A stretch of DNA of 64,000 bases from Paratrimastix pyriformis (GCA_027972325.1 JAPMOS010000013.1:516501-580500); one strand, 5' to 3'. Numbered from the stretch's first letter, positions 1 to 11,511 are shown. Notes: generated from the sequence alone by a model not told the origin. Made by a program: numbers and translations.

Positions 1-2
1 CA

Positions 3-501
3 CGCCGCAGCATCCACGTCACCACGGCGCCTTTGCTCATTCGACTCCGTGGGGGACCTGGACGGGAGCAGGTGGTTCCCATCGTGCTGAACGACATCTA
101 CCTGACCCATACCCACCTCCTCGCCCGCCACCACAAGGAGATGGCCGCATACCAGGCCCGCCACATCTCTCCCACCCATCCACCCACCCCCACCCACCCC
201 CCCGCCAATTGGGATCGCCACACCGTCGACCAAAGCTGATTTTTCCCTTTCTTCACTGGCTGACACTCCCAGGCGTTGGTGGGAGGCGGGGCGGCGGTGG
301 GGTCTGCCCTTGTCACCAATGCTGGGGGTGAGTCCGAGGGGGCTGCTGCGAGCGGGGACCCGTCCATGCTCCAACAACTCCAAAGGGGCCTCGAGAGGTC
401 TGCATATGACCTTCTCCTGCCTCTTGACCCTGTTTTTTCCCAGGTTGGAAGTGGCCATCTCGCGACTGGACGAGACCCTGCTCTTCTTGCGAGACTTTTA
501 A
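3..501 (+). CDS. 3' end of an unidentified coiled-coil protein gene
   Basis: I do not recognise this protein; only its C-terminal part is in the window and the 5' part lies to the left. Frame 3 reads a helical segment containing VLNDIYLTHTHLLARHHKEM. An intron follows, then an Ala/Gly-rich exon from about 272. An intron of about 47 bp (GTCTGC donor near 399, acceptor TTTTTTCCCAG) joins the end in phase, giving LQRGLE followed by RLEVAISRLDETLLFLRDF and a TAA stop. Heptad-like Leu spacing suggests a coiled-coil tail. The good splice junction and in-frame stop support a real gene end. A subunit of a small helical complex is possible, but no function is claimed. Confidence 0.5.
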
Positions 502-623
502 TTCTTCTTCTTCCATTGTTTCGAGTGCTCGTAAAAGAGATATTGTGGGGAAAGTCAAACAAAATCGGTGCGACCCCCCTGACATCCAGAAGAGCTTCTG
601 GAACCAGTGGCGCAACCCACAAG

Positions 624-2073
<1,450 letters not shown>

Positions 2074-2250
2074 TTCCGTCGATCGGCCCCCTTTCCTCTG
2101 AAAAGACCATCAAGCCCCCTCTTGGACAGACTGCCCCAGACCAAATGAATCAAATTCTGACCACCTTCCCGCCGAAGCGGAGAATACGACAGTGGGGGCC
2201 CTTCTCTTCTTGAGAATCCCTGGCCCGAGATCTGATGGGTGGGGGCAGGG

Positions 2251-3197
2251 ATGCCTGCCCTTCCATCCAATCGCCACCGCATATCTCCAGCAAGTCAAAT
2301 GGGACACCACCAGAGCCCATGTCCGATGGGCGGACCCACAGCCATTCCGGCTCACCCGGCGGATGGCTCTCCCTCTGGGCAGAACAAATTCCGACGAGAT
2401 GCTCACGGTCCAGGTAAAGAAACTGTCAGCGGATGACTACCGGGTGATGCCATGTCTGGCTATCACCGAAAAGGCCTTCACGATTTTTCATACGCAGGGA
2501 AGAATGGAGGAGGTGTAACGACCGAGATTGCACGATTCCCTCCTCCGGAGCTCCCGAAACCTTCTGGCCCCCCTTCGACCGCGTCCGGGGCGACCACATC
2601 TCCCACAATTCAGGACCTTTTGCGGGCCCGATTCCAGAAGCAACAGACTTCCTCTGATTTCATGTGGAGGGTGAGTTCGGCGCGGGTCGAGGTCTGCCCG
2701 ATCTTTTTCACCGCTGCACCGCCTGGATTGGATAGGGGTCAGGGCCCTTCTCGGATTTCCGGGGCTACGAGCGGCTGCTGTCCTACCTGACGGGGCCCGG
2801 GATGCGGCTCTCGATGGAGCGGCCCGCCGAGGAGGAGGAGGACGGCCCCGGGGAGGGCGAGGAGGCCTCCGAGCTGATCACCAAGACCCTCGACGCGCCC
2901 TACCAGGTGGTGCGTTTCCAGGGTCTGCGCCGTCCCGGGGCCCCGACACCCTCTGACCCCTTCCTCCGCCAGGCGAGTGGAAGACCTCCTGTGACTTGAT
3001 GGGTCTGCATTCCCCTCCGGTTCGAGCCCCTGCAGCCATCGGTTGGTCGACTCACGGGGCTTCCTGTCGCCATCCCATGTTTCGACGCTGCAGCCGCCGG
3101 GCCGTGTCGTGATTTCAACGTCATCGTCGAGCGGGCCGTGGCTCGAGGCACCATCACCAACTTGCGCTGGGACCAGTGCGGCCCAGAACACGGTCCG

Positions 3198-3228
<31 letters not shown>

Positions 3229-3946
3229 CCGGTTTGCCCATCATGATGCGAAACCTCTCGGGCTGCGCAGCGGAGGCGGTTCCGCTCTTCCCGGCGGGCT
3301 GCCTGGCGACCCTCTTCTGCGCGGTGCGGGGGACCTCGCAGGTGGACCTCGCCCCCTGCCTGATCTGCCCCACCACCGGAGAGCAGCCCCTCACCTACGC
3401 CCTCGAGGCAGGCCAGTGCCTGCTGCTGCAAGCCCGGAGCCCTCCGACACCCCGGTGGGGCGCCTGGTGGCCGAAGGCGACGGCGAGGACCGCGCCCTGG
3501 GGGCCTTCACCGTCGCCCAGGCCCGGGCCCGGGTGTACTGCCTCAGGCTGGGCGCGCCCACCGACCGCCCCGCGTTCGAAACCGACGTGACAATCCCGCC
3601 CCCGGCTCCTGCCGCACCCGCACCCGCACCCGCACCCGCACCCGCACCCGCACCCGCACCCGCACCCGCACCCGCACCCGCACCCGCACCCGCACCCGCA
3701 CCCGCACCCGCACCCGCGGAGCTGGCAGCGGGAGAGGGCAAGAAGGAGGACAACGGCCCGGAGGCCGGAAAGGACGAAGATGAGGATGACGAGGGCGAGG
3801 AGGCGACCGCCCCCCCACCCCCTCCCGTGGAGGCGGCCCCCCGAGCCCCCGAGACCCGCGACTCGTACCGGCTGCGGCCCGCCGTCCCCGCCAACGAGGG
3901 TGTGCTCATCGTGGTGCATATCACACAACGGCTTCCCCCCGCGTAA
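2251..3946 (+). CDS. Hypothetical protein with Ala-Pro repeat and acidic tail
   Basis: I do not recognise this gene. Exons join in phase to give a Pro/Ser-rich N-terminus, SPTIQDLLRARFQKQQ, then DFRGYERLLSYLTGPGMRLS, an acidic stretch, LITKTLDAPYQVVRFQ, GEWKTSCDL, FNVIVERAVARGTITNLRW, and a Cys-containing segment (CLATLFCAVRG...LAPCLICPTTGEQ). The last exon carries about 17 Ala-Pro units (about 3610-3717), an acidic Lys/Glu/Asp stretch and ends NEGVLIVVHITQRLPPA. Introns use GTGAGT, GTCTGC (twice) and GTCCGC donors; one has a C-homopolymer just inside the donor. The start is uncertain: ATG 2251 is the first in frame, but a short 5' exon from ATG 2142 (MNQILTTFPPKRRIRQ) is possible. DPH5 ends 177 bp upstream on the same strand. 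Confidence 0.55.
3198..3226 (+). repeat. 29-bp C homopolymer at an intron start
   Basis: The tract starts three to four bases after the donor GTCCG, so intron sense RNA begins GUCCGC followed by a long C run. The exon reading PEHG lies immediately upstream. Confidence 0.95.
3610..3717 (+). repeat. (GCACCC)n hexamer repeat coding for Ala-Pro
   Basis: About 17 six-base units in frame with the flanking coding sequence, encoding (AP)n. Unlike most repeats in the window this one is exonic: the same frame carries sensible protein before it (FETDVTIPPP) and after it (AGEGKKEDNGPEAG). Confidence 0.85.
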
Positions 3947-4070
3947 GCATCCTTTCGCTCCCGGGGGGGCATTCAACCAGTGCGAACCCAATTGGGCTTT
4001 TCCCGGAACATGGAATCAGCAGACAAAAAGAAAAACGTTTGAAAACTCCCGGCCAGCGGGAAGGCCGCGT

Positions 4071-5267
4071 TCATTCCGTCTCGGACGGCCGAATGGCAGG
4101 GAATTGGTTGCGGTAGAGGAAGTTCTCCTTCACGGGGGGACGCGAGGACTGGAACAACGACCGGTACACAGCCGGGTCAGCGTTGGCGGGGACGCGGGCC
4201 TTCTCGGCGAGCTTCTCCTTGACCGCGTTGACCACCGCTGCGATGGCTGCCGGCCGCTGCTCGGGCTCGCTCTCCGCCCGGCTGTGCTTGCGCCCACCCC
4301 CAGGAGGAGCCGCCCGCTTGGGCTCCGCGGCAGAGGGGCCGTGGGGCTGAGGCCCTCGGTGAGCCTCCGTGCGGGGCTGCTTGGTGGAGTCTGCGACAGC
4401 CGGGGACGGAGCGACGGCCACCGATTCGGCTGAACTGGGGACGGGAACAGCCGGGCCACCCTCCTCCGCGCCAGTTGTGGCCGTAACCGTGGCCGTGGCC
4501 GTGGCCGTGGCCGTGGCCGCCTGGGCAGAAGGGACGACTGCTGGTATGCGCTTGGTTTTCTTTTCCAACTGCAACAGCAAAAGGATCAGCGTCGAGTTTC
4601 CCCCGAGGGAGCTCAGACCCGCCTTTGGATGGCGCGCTGCTTCAGGAGAGCCTCATCTTCTTCGTTCCCGTTGAGGACGATCACATCCTCAGGCCGGAAA
4701 GGCTGCCTGCACACGGGGCATCGAGGTTCGGGGAAGTGCTTCATTGCCCCCTCGCTGATGACATGGCCGCAGTGGAACAAAGTCACAAAGCGGTGGTGAC
4801 CATTTGCTTCTTCGCCCGTGACGGGGCACACAAAAAGTGGGTTGATCTCGTCGATGGCTTTGGTGGCCTCCGCCCGATCGAAGTCGTAAGCACGGTTGCG
4901 GTCGAATCTAAGGGTGATAAGGTCCTAAAGGCAATCGTAAAACACTGAAAAGAAGGGATCCGAACCTTGATCCGGCGGATGTGAGAGAGCTTCTCAGGCA
5001 GGTTTTTAGACAGTAACCTCTCGAGGATCGCTTCTTTGTTGAATATATTCCCCATCTCATCGGCAACTATTTCGTTTGTGAGTGGGGCCCCACTGATCGC
5101 GCATGTCAGCCAACGTGCCTTGGCCAGCATCACTGGATCCTTCTTCTCCGGCGCTTTCTTTGTCTTGACCATCTCTGGTCGTTGAGGAATCGAGCCTCCA
5201 TCACACCCTGCGGGAAAACGGGGATGAGGAATTTGCAAGAAAAAAGACGCCGAGCCAACAAACCCAT
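4071..5267 (-). CDS. RTF2: Replication termination factor 2 (RTF2) homologue
   Basis: RTF2 proteins have a C2HC2 RING-like finger and act at stalled replication forks and in splicing. Here GCDGGSIPQRPEMVKTKK matches the invariant N-terminus, followed by LTCAISGAPLTNEIVADEMG, IFNKEAILERLLS, FVCPVTGEEANGHHRFV, FHCGHVISEGAMK and PRCPVCRQPFRPEDVIVLNG, the complete finger. The tail is Ala/Thr/Pro-rich, then AVYRSLFQSS and a TGA stop. The start needs a four-base first exon (ATGG, 5267-5264) followed by a 5' splice site GTTTGT and acceptor CCCGCAG, which restores MGCDGG exactly as in the family. Other introns lie near 4965-4910 and 4612-4580. It is divergent with the NMNAT-kinase gene, whose ATG is 65 bp away. 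Confidence 0.9.
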
Positions 5268-5331
5268 TTTCGTTCAGAATCTCGAGAACCAAAGTGTTAT
5301 TTCAACACTTCCTTCCTTCCATCCGCTTCTG
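5268..5331. promoter_or_regulatory. 64-bp divergent promoter, RTF2 / NMNAT-kinase
   Basis: Both start codons face outward and only 64 bp separate them, so 5' UTRs and promoters of both genes must lie here or overlap the coding sequences. The interval is AT-richer than the flanking exons. No clear TATA box or other motif is visible. Confidence 0.6.
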
Positions 5332-7790
5332 ATGGACTCAGACTTCCTCAATTTATGTGTCCCGCAACAACCCACCGGAAAGTTTGCGGTGCTCCTTTAC
5401 AACGGGTCGTTTAACCCGGTACATCAAGGGCACGTCCGGACAGTCACCGCTGCCAAAAAGGCTCTCTCCAGTCGGGGCTGGGATGTTTTGGGAGGCTTTC
5501 TGACATGTACGCACGATTCGGGCTGTCAAAGAAAGAGTCCGGCCCATTTTTGTAGCGCCATCCATCGCAATCGCATGCTCGCGCTCGCTGCTCGGGGCGT
5601 TTCCTGGCTCGCCGTCGACGAATTTCAAAGTGCCCAAGCACACAACCCGGGCGCCGTTCGGTCACGTGGCCACCTTGTCCAACATCTCCAGTTGTGGTCA
5701 GAGGCCCATCATCTCGAGTCGCCCATCATCTTGTTTTCGGTGTGCGGTGCGGACGCCCTCCATTTGATGGAGCATAGCATTGAGAAGGACAAGAGCCAAT
5801 ATTTTGTGACCATTGTCTGTGATTTGGCAAGACCCCATCGGGTTTCATTGGGTGGATCAGGTCGATCGCGCTCCCCCGGCCGATTTGCCGACTCTCCTGG
5901 CTCGGCCCGTCATGGCAAGCGCCATAGCGGAGGGGCGCCTCATCGTGGAACATAACCCAGAGGCTGTCGCTCTTGGCGAGCGCGATGGGTTCTGCAGCTC
6001 GACCGCCGTTCGTGATGCCATCGCCTTGCTCGCCTCGACCGAGCCCCCTCCCACCGGGGCGGCGGACCAGATCGAGGCTCGAGGCAAGACCCGAAGGTAC
6101 CTGGACATGGCTCTGGAACCTGCTGTGCTGCAGTATCTCCTTGACGAACGACTCTACCTGAGCCCAGCCGAGTCACCCGTTCCCCCGCCCCCTCACAAAG
6201 ACAAAGAGCCCAGGCCGCCCAAGCCCAAGGAGCCCAGGGCACAGATTCGCGACAAAACCCCACAAGAGCCTCGACTCGACCGACCTCCAGCAGCGTCTCC
6301 GATGGCCTGTGCCGCCACCACCGCGTTTGTGGCGGACCTCGATGAACCCATCCCCGCCCGACATGCCCCCGCCTCGCCCGCCTGCCGCTTGGTCGGGCCC
6401 GAGGAAGGGCCAGAACGCATCGACGATCTTATGCCTGCCGACTGCCTCCACATTCGCCTCGATGGAACCTCCCCGCTTGCCCCCGCTGACTTCCGGGCGC
6501 TCTTCCCGTCCCGCCTGGGGCGGGGTGTGTGCGGGGTGATCTTCCAGACCGCCCTCCTGGGCAGGCCCGTGGCGGCCAAGCTTTTTCCGCTCGACTATCG
6601 AGTGAAATACTATTCGCAGCTTTTCAAGCGGGAGCACGGCGTCATGCGGGCCCTGGGCGTCCATCCCAACATCATCCGCTGCTACGGGTGGGGCCTCCTC
6701 GAGACGGGCGGTGGGCCTCGACTTCAGGAGGATCGAGCCGAGCATGTCTCCCCGTGTTCCCTGACCCAGGACGAGCTCGCTGCCGCCCGGACCTCCTGCT
6801 CGCCCACTCCTCGCCCGCGGGCGCTGGCTGCCCCGCAGGTGGAGCGTCGTGACGCGGCCATCTTCTTGGAACGTGCGGCCTGCACCATGCAAGCCCTGAT
6901 CCAGCTGGACGCCCTCCGGGCCGCCGAGGAGCTGGGCCTGCCGGCCCATTGGACGGGCGACGAAGGGACGGATGCCGCCCCAGCGATGGTGCCCTTTGAT
7001 CAGCCTGCGAGCCAGCGGGCTTTCCCCAGCCCTTTCTGGGCGCAGCTGTGTCTCGATGTGGCCCGAGGGTGCGCGCACATGGCCGCCCAGGGCGTCTATC
7101 ACCGCGATCTGACCCTAAAGAACATCCTCCTTGTCACGCCCCCGGGCGTCCACTCTGGCGCACTCACTGCCCCGACGATGCTCGCCGAGGGGGCGACCCT
7201 CTTCCCCGGATGCTATGGGCTTGCCACCCTGCCCGCTGTTCTGGGGGCCCTGGAGTGTGATGCCGTGCGGCGATCGGAGCAGCAGGGTGAAACGCCCTCT
7301 GTCGCCGATTCCGGCCGACGTCTCACCGCCGTCTGCGCCAAGGTGTGTGACTTCGGGGTGGCCACAGTGGCTCGGTGGTGCCGAGCGGGTCCGCGCGGCT
7401 CCCTTCGCCACTACCCTCGGGAGGCGCTCGATCAAAGCAAAGGTCTGCGGTTCTCCTCGTTCAACCAATGGACGACCACCACATTCCGACGACGCAGCAG
7501 ATGGATTCCACTATTGCTCGGCGTGCGATGTCCACTCCTTTGGGTGCCTCCTCTTTGAGCTGGCCAGCGGAGGCCGGACGCTGTGGGCAGACCTGGACAC
7601 TGGCACTGCCATCATGCGGATGAAGAGCGGACAGAGACCGCCACTGCCCCCCGTGCGTGCCCCTTGGTTGGTTCATCCACGCTACCTCGATCTCGTCCGT
7701 GCTTGCTGGGTTCAAGATTCTCAAGCACGTCCAACATTCGCCCAATGTGTCATTAAACTCGAAGAGCTCTGCCGTGAGGTGCAGCAGTGA
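5332..7790 (+). CDS. NMN adenylyltransferase fused to a TKL-like protein kinase
   Basis: N-terminal part: nicotinamide/nicotinate mononucleotide adenylyltransferase, which makes NAD from NMN and ATP. It shows FAVLLYNGSFNPVHQGHV (the GxFxPxHxGH nucleotidyltransferase motif), FSVCGADALHLME and CSSTAVRDAI (the SSTxxR motif) and ends ALEPAVLQYLLDERLYLS. C-terminal part: protein kinase with LGRGVCGVIFQ (glycine loop), VAAKLF (VAxK lysine), HPNIIRCYGWG, YHRDLTLKNILL (catalytic loop), KVCDFGVATVA (DFG), REAL (APE-like), HSFGCLLFEL and WVQDSQARPTFAQC. All catalytic residues are present. A Pro/Lys linker joins the domains without a start codon or promoter-like gap. Introns: 46 bp at 5815-5860 (GTCTGT...GATCAG) and one near 7441-7496 (GTCTGC...ACGCAG). 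Both domains are clear; the fusion rests on continuous reading frame. Confidence 0.88.
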
Positions 7791-8150
7791 CCAAGCATCC
7801 GCTTTTTTGGTCTTTGTCCGGGCCAACACGCCTTTCCTGGTCCTTTGAAAGGGGGATGTGCTTTTCACAGACGACGCCCTGCAATCTCTGGCTCTTCGGC
7901 CTGGGGCCCTGATCCGCATCCATCCGCCGCCTTGGGTGCTGGTTCGGCCGACCCCTTCCCCCCTGCCAGGTGTTCCCCCCATGGATCGCCCCATGATCCT
8001 CGGCGCCTTTTTCGCCCAGCGCCGCCCCGGCGCCCCCAAATCCACTTGTACGGCCACCCCCTCGGCCAACGCCTCAGCGGGCGATGTGCAATCACATTCT
8101 TCTCTTTCGATCCCCTGCCCTTCATCAACCTGAAGCCATTCGAATGTTTT
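7791..8150. other. Convergent intergenic region, no gene seen
   Basis: This stretch lies between the stop of the NMNAT-kinase gene and the stop of the Gln/Pro-rich gene on the opposite strand. ORFs on both strands are open but show no recognisable protein and no good splice logic. It presumably holds both 3' UTRs. Confidence 0.5.
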
Positions 8151-8741
8151 TTATCCACGCAAGAATGGATTCCGCTCGTAGTGGAAGGCCGCTGGATTGG
8201 GCTGGAGATGTGCAGGAATCTGGGGCCCATTCGGTTGTCGTTGTTGTGGGGCAGGGGCTGCATTTTGGGCAGGCGCCCCCTGCTGCGGTGGTGGTCGTTC
8301 TGCCTGCTCCCCGCTCTTTGGCGGGTCCTCCTCGATCCGAAATTGCGGGTCTTGGACAGGATTCCAGATACCGGTTGGAGCCTCGGTGTCTTTGGCAAAT
8401 CCGGGGAACACCGTTTGAACTGCGTGAGACAAAGAGTGAAGGGCCCACCTATTCCGGTGGTGCAGACTTTTGGTCATCACGTCCTCGTATTTTTCTCCAT
8501 TACCGGTACTGCTGGAGAATCCGGTTTGGCCTTGTTGCGGCTGCTGTTGCTGTGGCGGCTGCTGTTGCTGTGGCTGCTGTGGCTGCTGTGGCTGCTGTGG
8601 CTGCTGTGGCTGCTGTGGCTGCTGTGGCTGCTGTGGCTGCTGTCCTTGATCAGCCGGGGCATATAAGGGTCGAAAGAGGCCTCCGACAGCCACCGCCACC
8701 GACAAAAAAGTAAAAAATCCGAGAACTGAAGCTCGAGGCAT
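8151..8741 (-). CDS. Gln/Pro-rich membrane-anchored or secreted protein
   Basis: Unidentified. The ATG at 8741 starts a hydrophobic segment (VLGFFTFLSVAVAVGGLF, residues about 6-23) that could be a signal peptide or an N-terminal membrane anchor. It is followed by a (QPQ)n tract of about 40 residues encoded by CAG/CCA repeats (about 8530-8645). The rest is polar and ends PAAFHYERNPFLRG. A probable 48-bp intron with donor GTCTGC and acceptor CACGCAG lies near 8450-8403; removing it keeps the frame (VMTK then IQTVFPGFAK). The start faces the ciliary gene 73 bp away. Function unknown. Confidence 0.55.
   Translation of the reverse strand: MPRASVLGFFTFLSVAVAVGGLFRPLYAPADQGQQPQQPQQPQQPQQPQQPQQPQQPQQQQPPQQQQPQQGQTGFSSSTGNGEKYEDVMTKSLHHRNRWALHSLSHAVQTVFPGFAKDTEAPTGIWNPVQDPQFRIEEDPPKSGEQAERPPPQQGAPAQNAAPAPQQRQPNGPQIPAHLQPNPAAFHYERNPFLRG
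8530..8645 (-). repeat. Gln/Pro trinucleotide repeat, coding
   Basis: CTG, TGG and TTG trinucleotides on the plus strand read as CAG/CCA codons on the minus strand, giving alternating Gln-Gln-Pro. The flanks are unique coding sequence of the same gene. Confidence 0.85.
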
Positions 8742-8814
8742 GAAGAGACAAAGAGGCGCAGTTGGTTGACGTAAACCGGTTTACAGACAGCATAGATGGA
8801 TTCCCCCAACAGGC
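8742..8814. promoter_or_regulatory. 73-bp divergent promoter
   Basis: The interval separates the outward-facing start codons of the Gln/Pro-rich gene and the DUF4464-like gene. It is AT-richer than the neighbouring DNA. No motif is recognised. Confidence 0.5.
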
Positions 8815-10923
8815 ATGGCAAGCAAAGTTCCCCGGAAGCCTCCTGCTTTGGATGTCCGAAACATCCAAGAGACAGATATCTTGTCCATATGGGCGAACCC
8901 AACACATAACGATCGTGTGAATATTATCGATCGCGCGCTGATGGGCGATGGTCTTTGGGATTATCGGTATCGTGGCGATCTGCGGACGGAAATTTTCGTC
9001 GAAAATCTTGTACTGCAGAGGCTGGACTGGTGTAAGATAGTAGGTTTCACTCCTCAAACCGCGCAGGCATTTCTGAGGCTTTTTCTTGATCTTCATCAAG
9101 ACTCTGTGGGTCTGCCGTCTTTGAACTGCTGGCGGTCTCGAACCACCCGACGTTGCCACTGTAGATCATCGCCTTTCGATCGCAGAGAGTCTGAGTCGTC
9201 TGAAAGAGTTGCTTTCGACTCCCTATCCGCTGGTTCCTTGGCCATCGGCCCGGCCTCCTTCCCCTTCCCCTGTCCGGGCTCTTCCCCTGCAGCCTGCTTC
9301 TCCGCAACCTCCCCTGGCCCCAGTCGCGGCAACCCCGCCGTCACCGGCGCCCAAGCCGGCCGCTCTGGCACCACCAAAAGGCAAGGCACCGCGGGCCTCC
9401 TCGCCCGCCCCGACCTCCTCGCCCGCCCCATCGGCCGCCCCGCCGGCCACCCCGCCGCCCCGCTCGACACCGCCCCCCGCTGCGCCTTCCCCTGCCTCCA
9501 CGCCGGCCCCATCTGCAGCCTCGCCGCCCCCCGTGTGCAGCACCCCTGCCCCGGTGGGGCCGCCGGCCGACCCGGTGATGGTGCACTTCAGCCGGCGCGA
9601 GATGGAGCTCATCGCCGACCACCTCGCCGCCGAGTCTGTCGCCCCCCCCCCCCCCCCCCCGCCACGCCACGCGCCACGCCACACGCCACCCGCCACCCGC
9701 CCATCCAGATCGTCACTCGTGCACGCCGGCCACGCAAACACCCGCACATCGATGGAAGCATGCATATGCACACAGACATTCGCCCAACCACCACTCACCA
9801 CCGCCCTGGTCGACCATCGCCGCCGCGCCCGTCTCATATCTTCTCCGCCCATCCGCCGCCCATCCGCCCGCCCTCACCACCGCATCGGCTCCCCACCGGG
9901 CCTGCCAGCTACTACAGGGTGTACAACCTCTACCAGCGCGTCTTCCGCGAGCCCCAGCCCGTTCAGGCCCAGGTCCGCCCCTGGCACCAGTGCCCCCTCG
10001 TGCCCCCCTCGTGCCCCCTCCCCTTCCCCCTCGGGCCCGCCGCCCTGCTCCAGCCAGGGCCCTTGTGGCCACATTCTGACCGGTCTCGGGCCTCGGGGGG
10101 GATGCGGACAGACGGAGACGGTGCTGGTGGCGCGGCCGCTGCCCCGGGTGCGGCCCCTCGCGCAGGCCATCACCCTGCAGGCCCACCAGGAGGCCCTCAA
10201 GAGGGTCCGCGCCCCCCTCCCCCTCGCACCCCCCCTTCCCCAGGATGGCTGCAAGGGCAAGCCCCATCAGGTTCACCACCCCATCGGCCACCGTTGCTCC
10301 TCACTCGGCTGTCCGGGGGCACCAGGCCGCCGACGAGGCTGCCGAGGCGGGGCGGCAGGCAGCCCTGGTGGCCGAGCGGGGGCGCCAGGAGGCCGAGGCG
10401 GCCGCCATGCGGGCGGCTGAGGAGCAGTCACGCGCTGCCGCCCTGTGGGTCCGCCGCCACTCCCATCCATGCCGAACCTCCCCCCTCCCCTCCGCCCCCC
10501 TCTATGCATCCTCACCCTTTCCCTTGCTCTGAATGGTGCAGGCCGAGCAGTGCGCACGGGAAGAAGCCCTCCGCCGCCAGAGGGAAGGTCACACCCCTGC
10601 TGCCTGCGCCCCTCGTCCTCCCTTTGCTGGCAGCCCCTCTTCCTCGTCCTCCCTTTGCCGGCAGCCCCTCATCCGCCCGTCTGCCTTGCCCTGCCTGTTC
10701 GATGATCCGTCTCGTCCTGTTTGTTCTGGTTGTCTGCTCTGGCCGTCCAGCCGAGAGGGCGCCCCCAGCGCCCCACCTGCCGGCCGACGTTGCGGCCCTG
10801 GTGGCGGCCCGGGTGGGGGGCGCGCTGGAGGGGCTGCGCGAGCCGCTGGCCCAGCTGGTGGCCGAACGGGGCAGGGCCCTGGCCGGCACCCTGGGCCTCC
10901 AGCTGCCCCCCGCCAAGAAGTGA
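8815..10923 (+). CDS. DUF4464 / CABCOCO1-like ciliary coiled-coil protein
   Basis: The N-terminal exon reads DILSIWANPTHNDRVNIIDR, GLWDYRYRGDLRTEIFVENL and FTPQTAQAFLRLFLDLHQDS. Later exons give VHFSRREMELIADHLAAESV, YYRVYNLYQRVFREPQPVQ and LAQAITLQAHQEALKR. This order resembles, from memory, the DUF4464 domain of axonemal proteins such as CABCOCO1 and CFAP119. A Pro/Ala/Ser-rich insert separates the halves. The C-terminus is a charged Ala/Glu/Arg coiled coil and ends LAGTLGLQLPPAKK. Donors include GTCTGC (after QDSV) and GTCCGC (three times); the 9642 C-run lies in an intron. If right, the organism builds cilia. A profile search for DUF4464 would decide; the gene itself is well supported by splice phase. 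Confidence 0.6.
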   Translation: MASKVPRKPPALDVRNIQETDILSIWANPTHNDRVNIIDRALMGDGLWDYRYRGDLRTEIFVENLVLQRLDWCKIVGFTPQTAQAFLRLFLDLHQDSVGLPSLNCWRSRTTRRCHCRSSPFDRRESESSERVAFDSLSAGSLAIGPASFPFPCPGSSPAACFSATSPGPSRGNPAVTGAQAGRSGTTKRQGTAGLLARPDLLARPIGRPAGHPAAPLDTAPRCAFPCLHAGPICSLAAPRVQHPCPGGAAGRPGDGALQPARDGAHRRPPRRRVCRPPPPPPATPRATPHATRHPPIQIVTRARRPRKHPHIDGSMHMHTDIRPTTTHHRPGRPSPPRPSHIFSAHPPPIRPPSPPHRLPTGPASYYRVYNLYQRVFREPQPVQAQVRPWHQCPLVPPSCPLPFPLGPAALLQPGPLWPHSDRSRASGGMRTDGDGAGGAAAAPGAAPRAGHHPAGPPGGPQEGPRPPPPRTPPSPGWLQGQAPSGSPPHRPPLLLTRLSGGTRPPTRLPRRGGRQPWWPSGGARRPRRPPCGRLRSSHALPPCGSAATPIHAEPPPSPPPPSMHPHPFPCSEWCRPSSAHGKKPSAARGKVTPLLPAPLVLPLLAAPLPRPPFAGSPSSARLPCPACSMIRLVLFVLVVCSGRPAERAPPAPHLPADVAALVAARVGGALEGLREPLAQLVAERGRALAGTLGLQLPPAKK
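9642..9660 (+). repeat. 19-bp C homopolymer in an intron
   Basis: It lies just after the exon ending AAESV, near the donor of a roughly 250-bp intron that ends CCTGCCAG before the YYRVYNLY exon. Confidence 0.9.
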
Positions 10924-11511
10924 GGACCCGGCCCCTGCTGCGCACCCCCAGCCCTGGCGAGGGCTGCCTGACGAGGGCTCGCTTTCTCTTTTTGCGGCCA
11001 TCGAAAACACCCGCCCCGCCCGCCTGCCCACAGCCCATGCAAATGGTCGGCAGGGGGCGCCCGTCCGCCCGCACCGCCAAAAATACAAGTCGCGGCGCCG
11101 CCCTGCCTCGGCTCCATGGGGGGGGGGGGGGGGGGGGGGGGGGGAGGGAGGGGGGAGGGGGGGGTGCGCTTGGGGGCTGCGGCGTGCGAGCCGCCATGAG
11201 GGCGGTCTGAAAGGCAGCAGGCTGCGCTCGGGCGCTCGCCGGGTCTCGGGATGCCCCCTGGGCGGGCATGCAGAAAGGACCAGCTCCCCGGTGGGGCAGG
11301 CCGGCCGGCCAGCCAGAGGCCGGCAGATTCAGGGCCGCCGTTCCCGCCCCGATCGAGGTCGGCCGGCTGGCGGGGCCCCGGCGTGCCGCGGGAGCACCCT
11401 GGACGGATTCGGCTCCATCTCCGGCTGGCCAGCCGACAGGCGGGAAGGCCGACAGGCGGGAGGGACGGCAGGTGGGAGGGCCATCGCAGTCCGAGGGAGC
11501 TGCCGAGGGCC
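10924..11511. other. Convergent gap with G homopolymer, no gene seen
   Basis: Between two facing stop codons. It contains a run of about 27 G (11118-11144) and further G-rich sequence to 11163. Open frames in both directions are composition artefacts without recognisable protein. Confidence 0.5.
11118..11144 (+). repeat. 27-bp G homopolymer, intergenic
   Basis: An uninterrupted G run followed by GGGAGG-type sequence. It is one of two homopolymers of this length in the window that are not inside an intron. Confidence 0.9.

Noticed and set aside
7865-8398. Extension of the Gln/Pro-rich gene past its stop
   Set aside because: The overlapping minus-strand frame has no recognisable protein and no convincing acceptor; the in-frame stop at 8151 is simpler.
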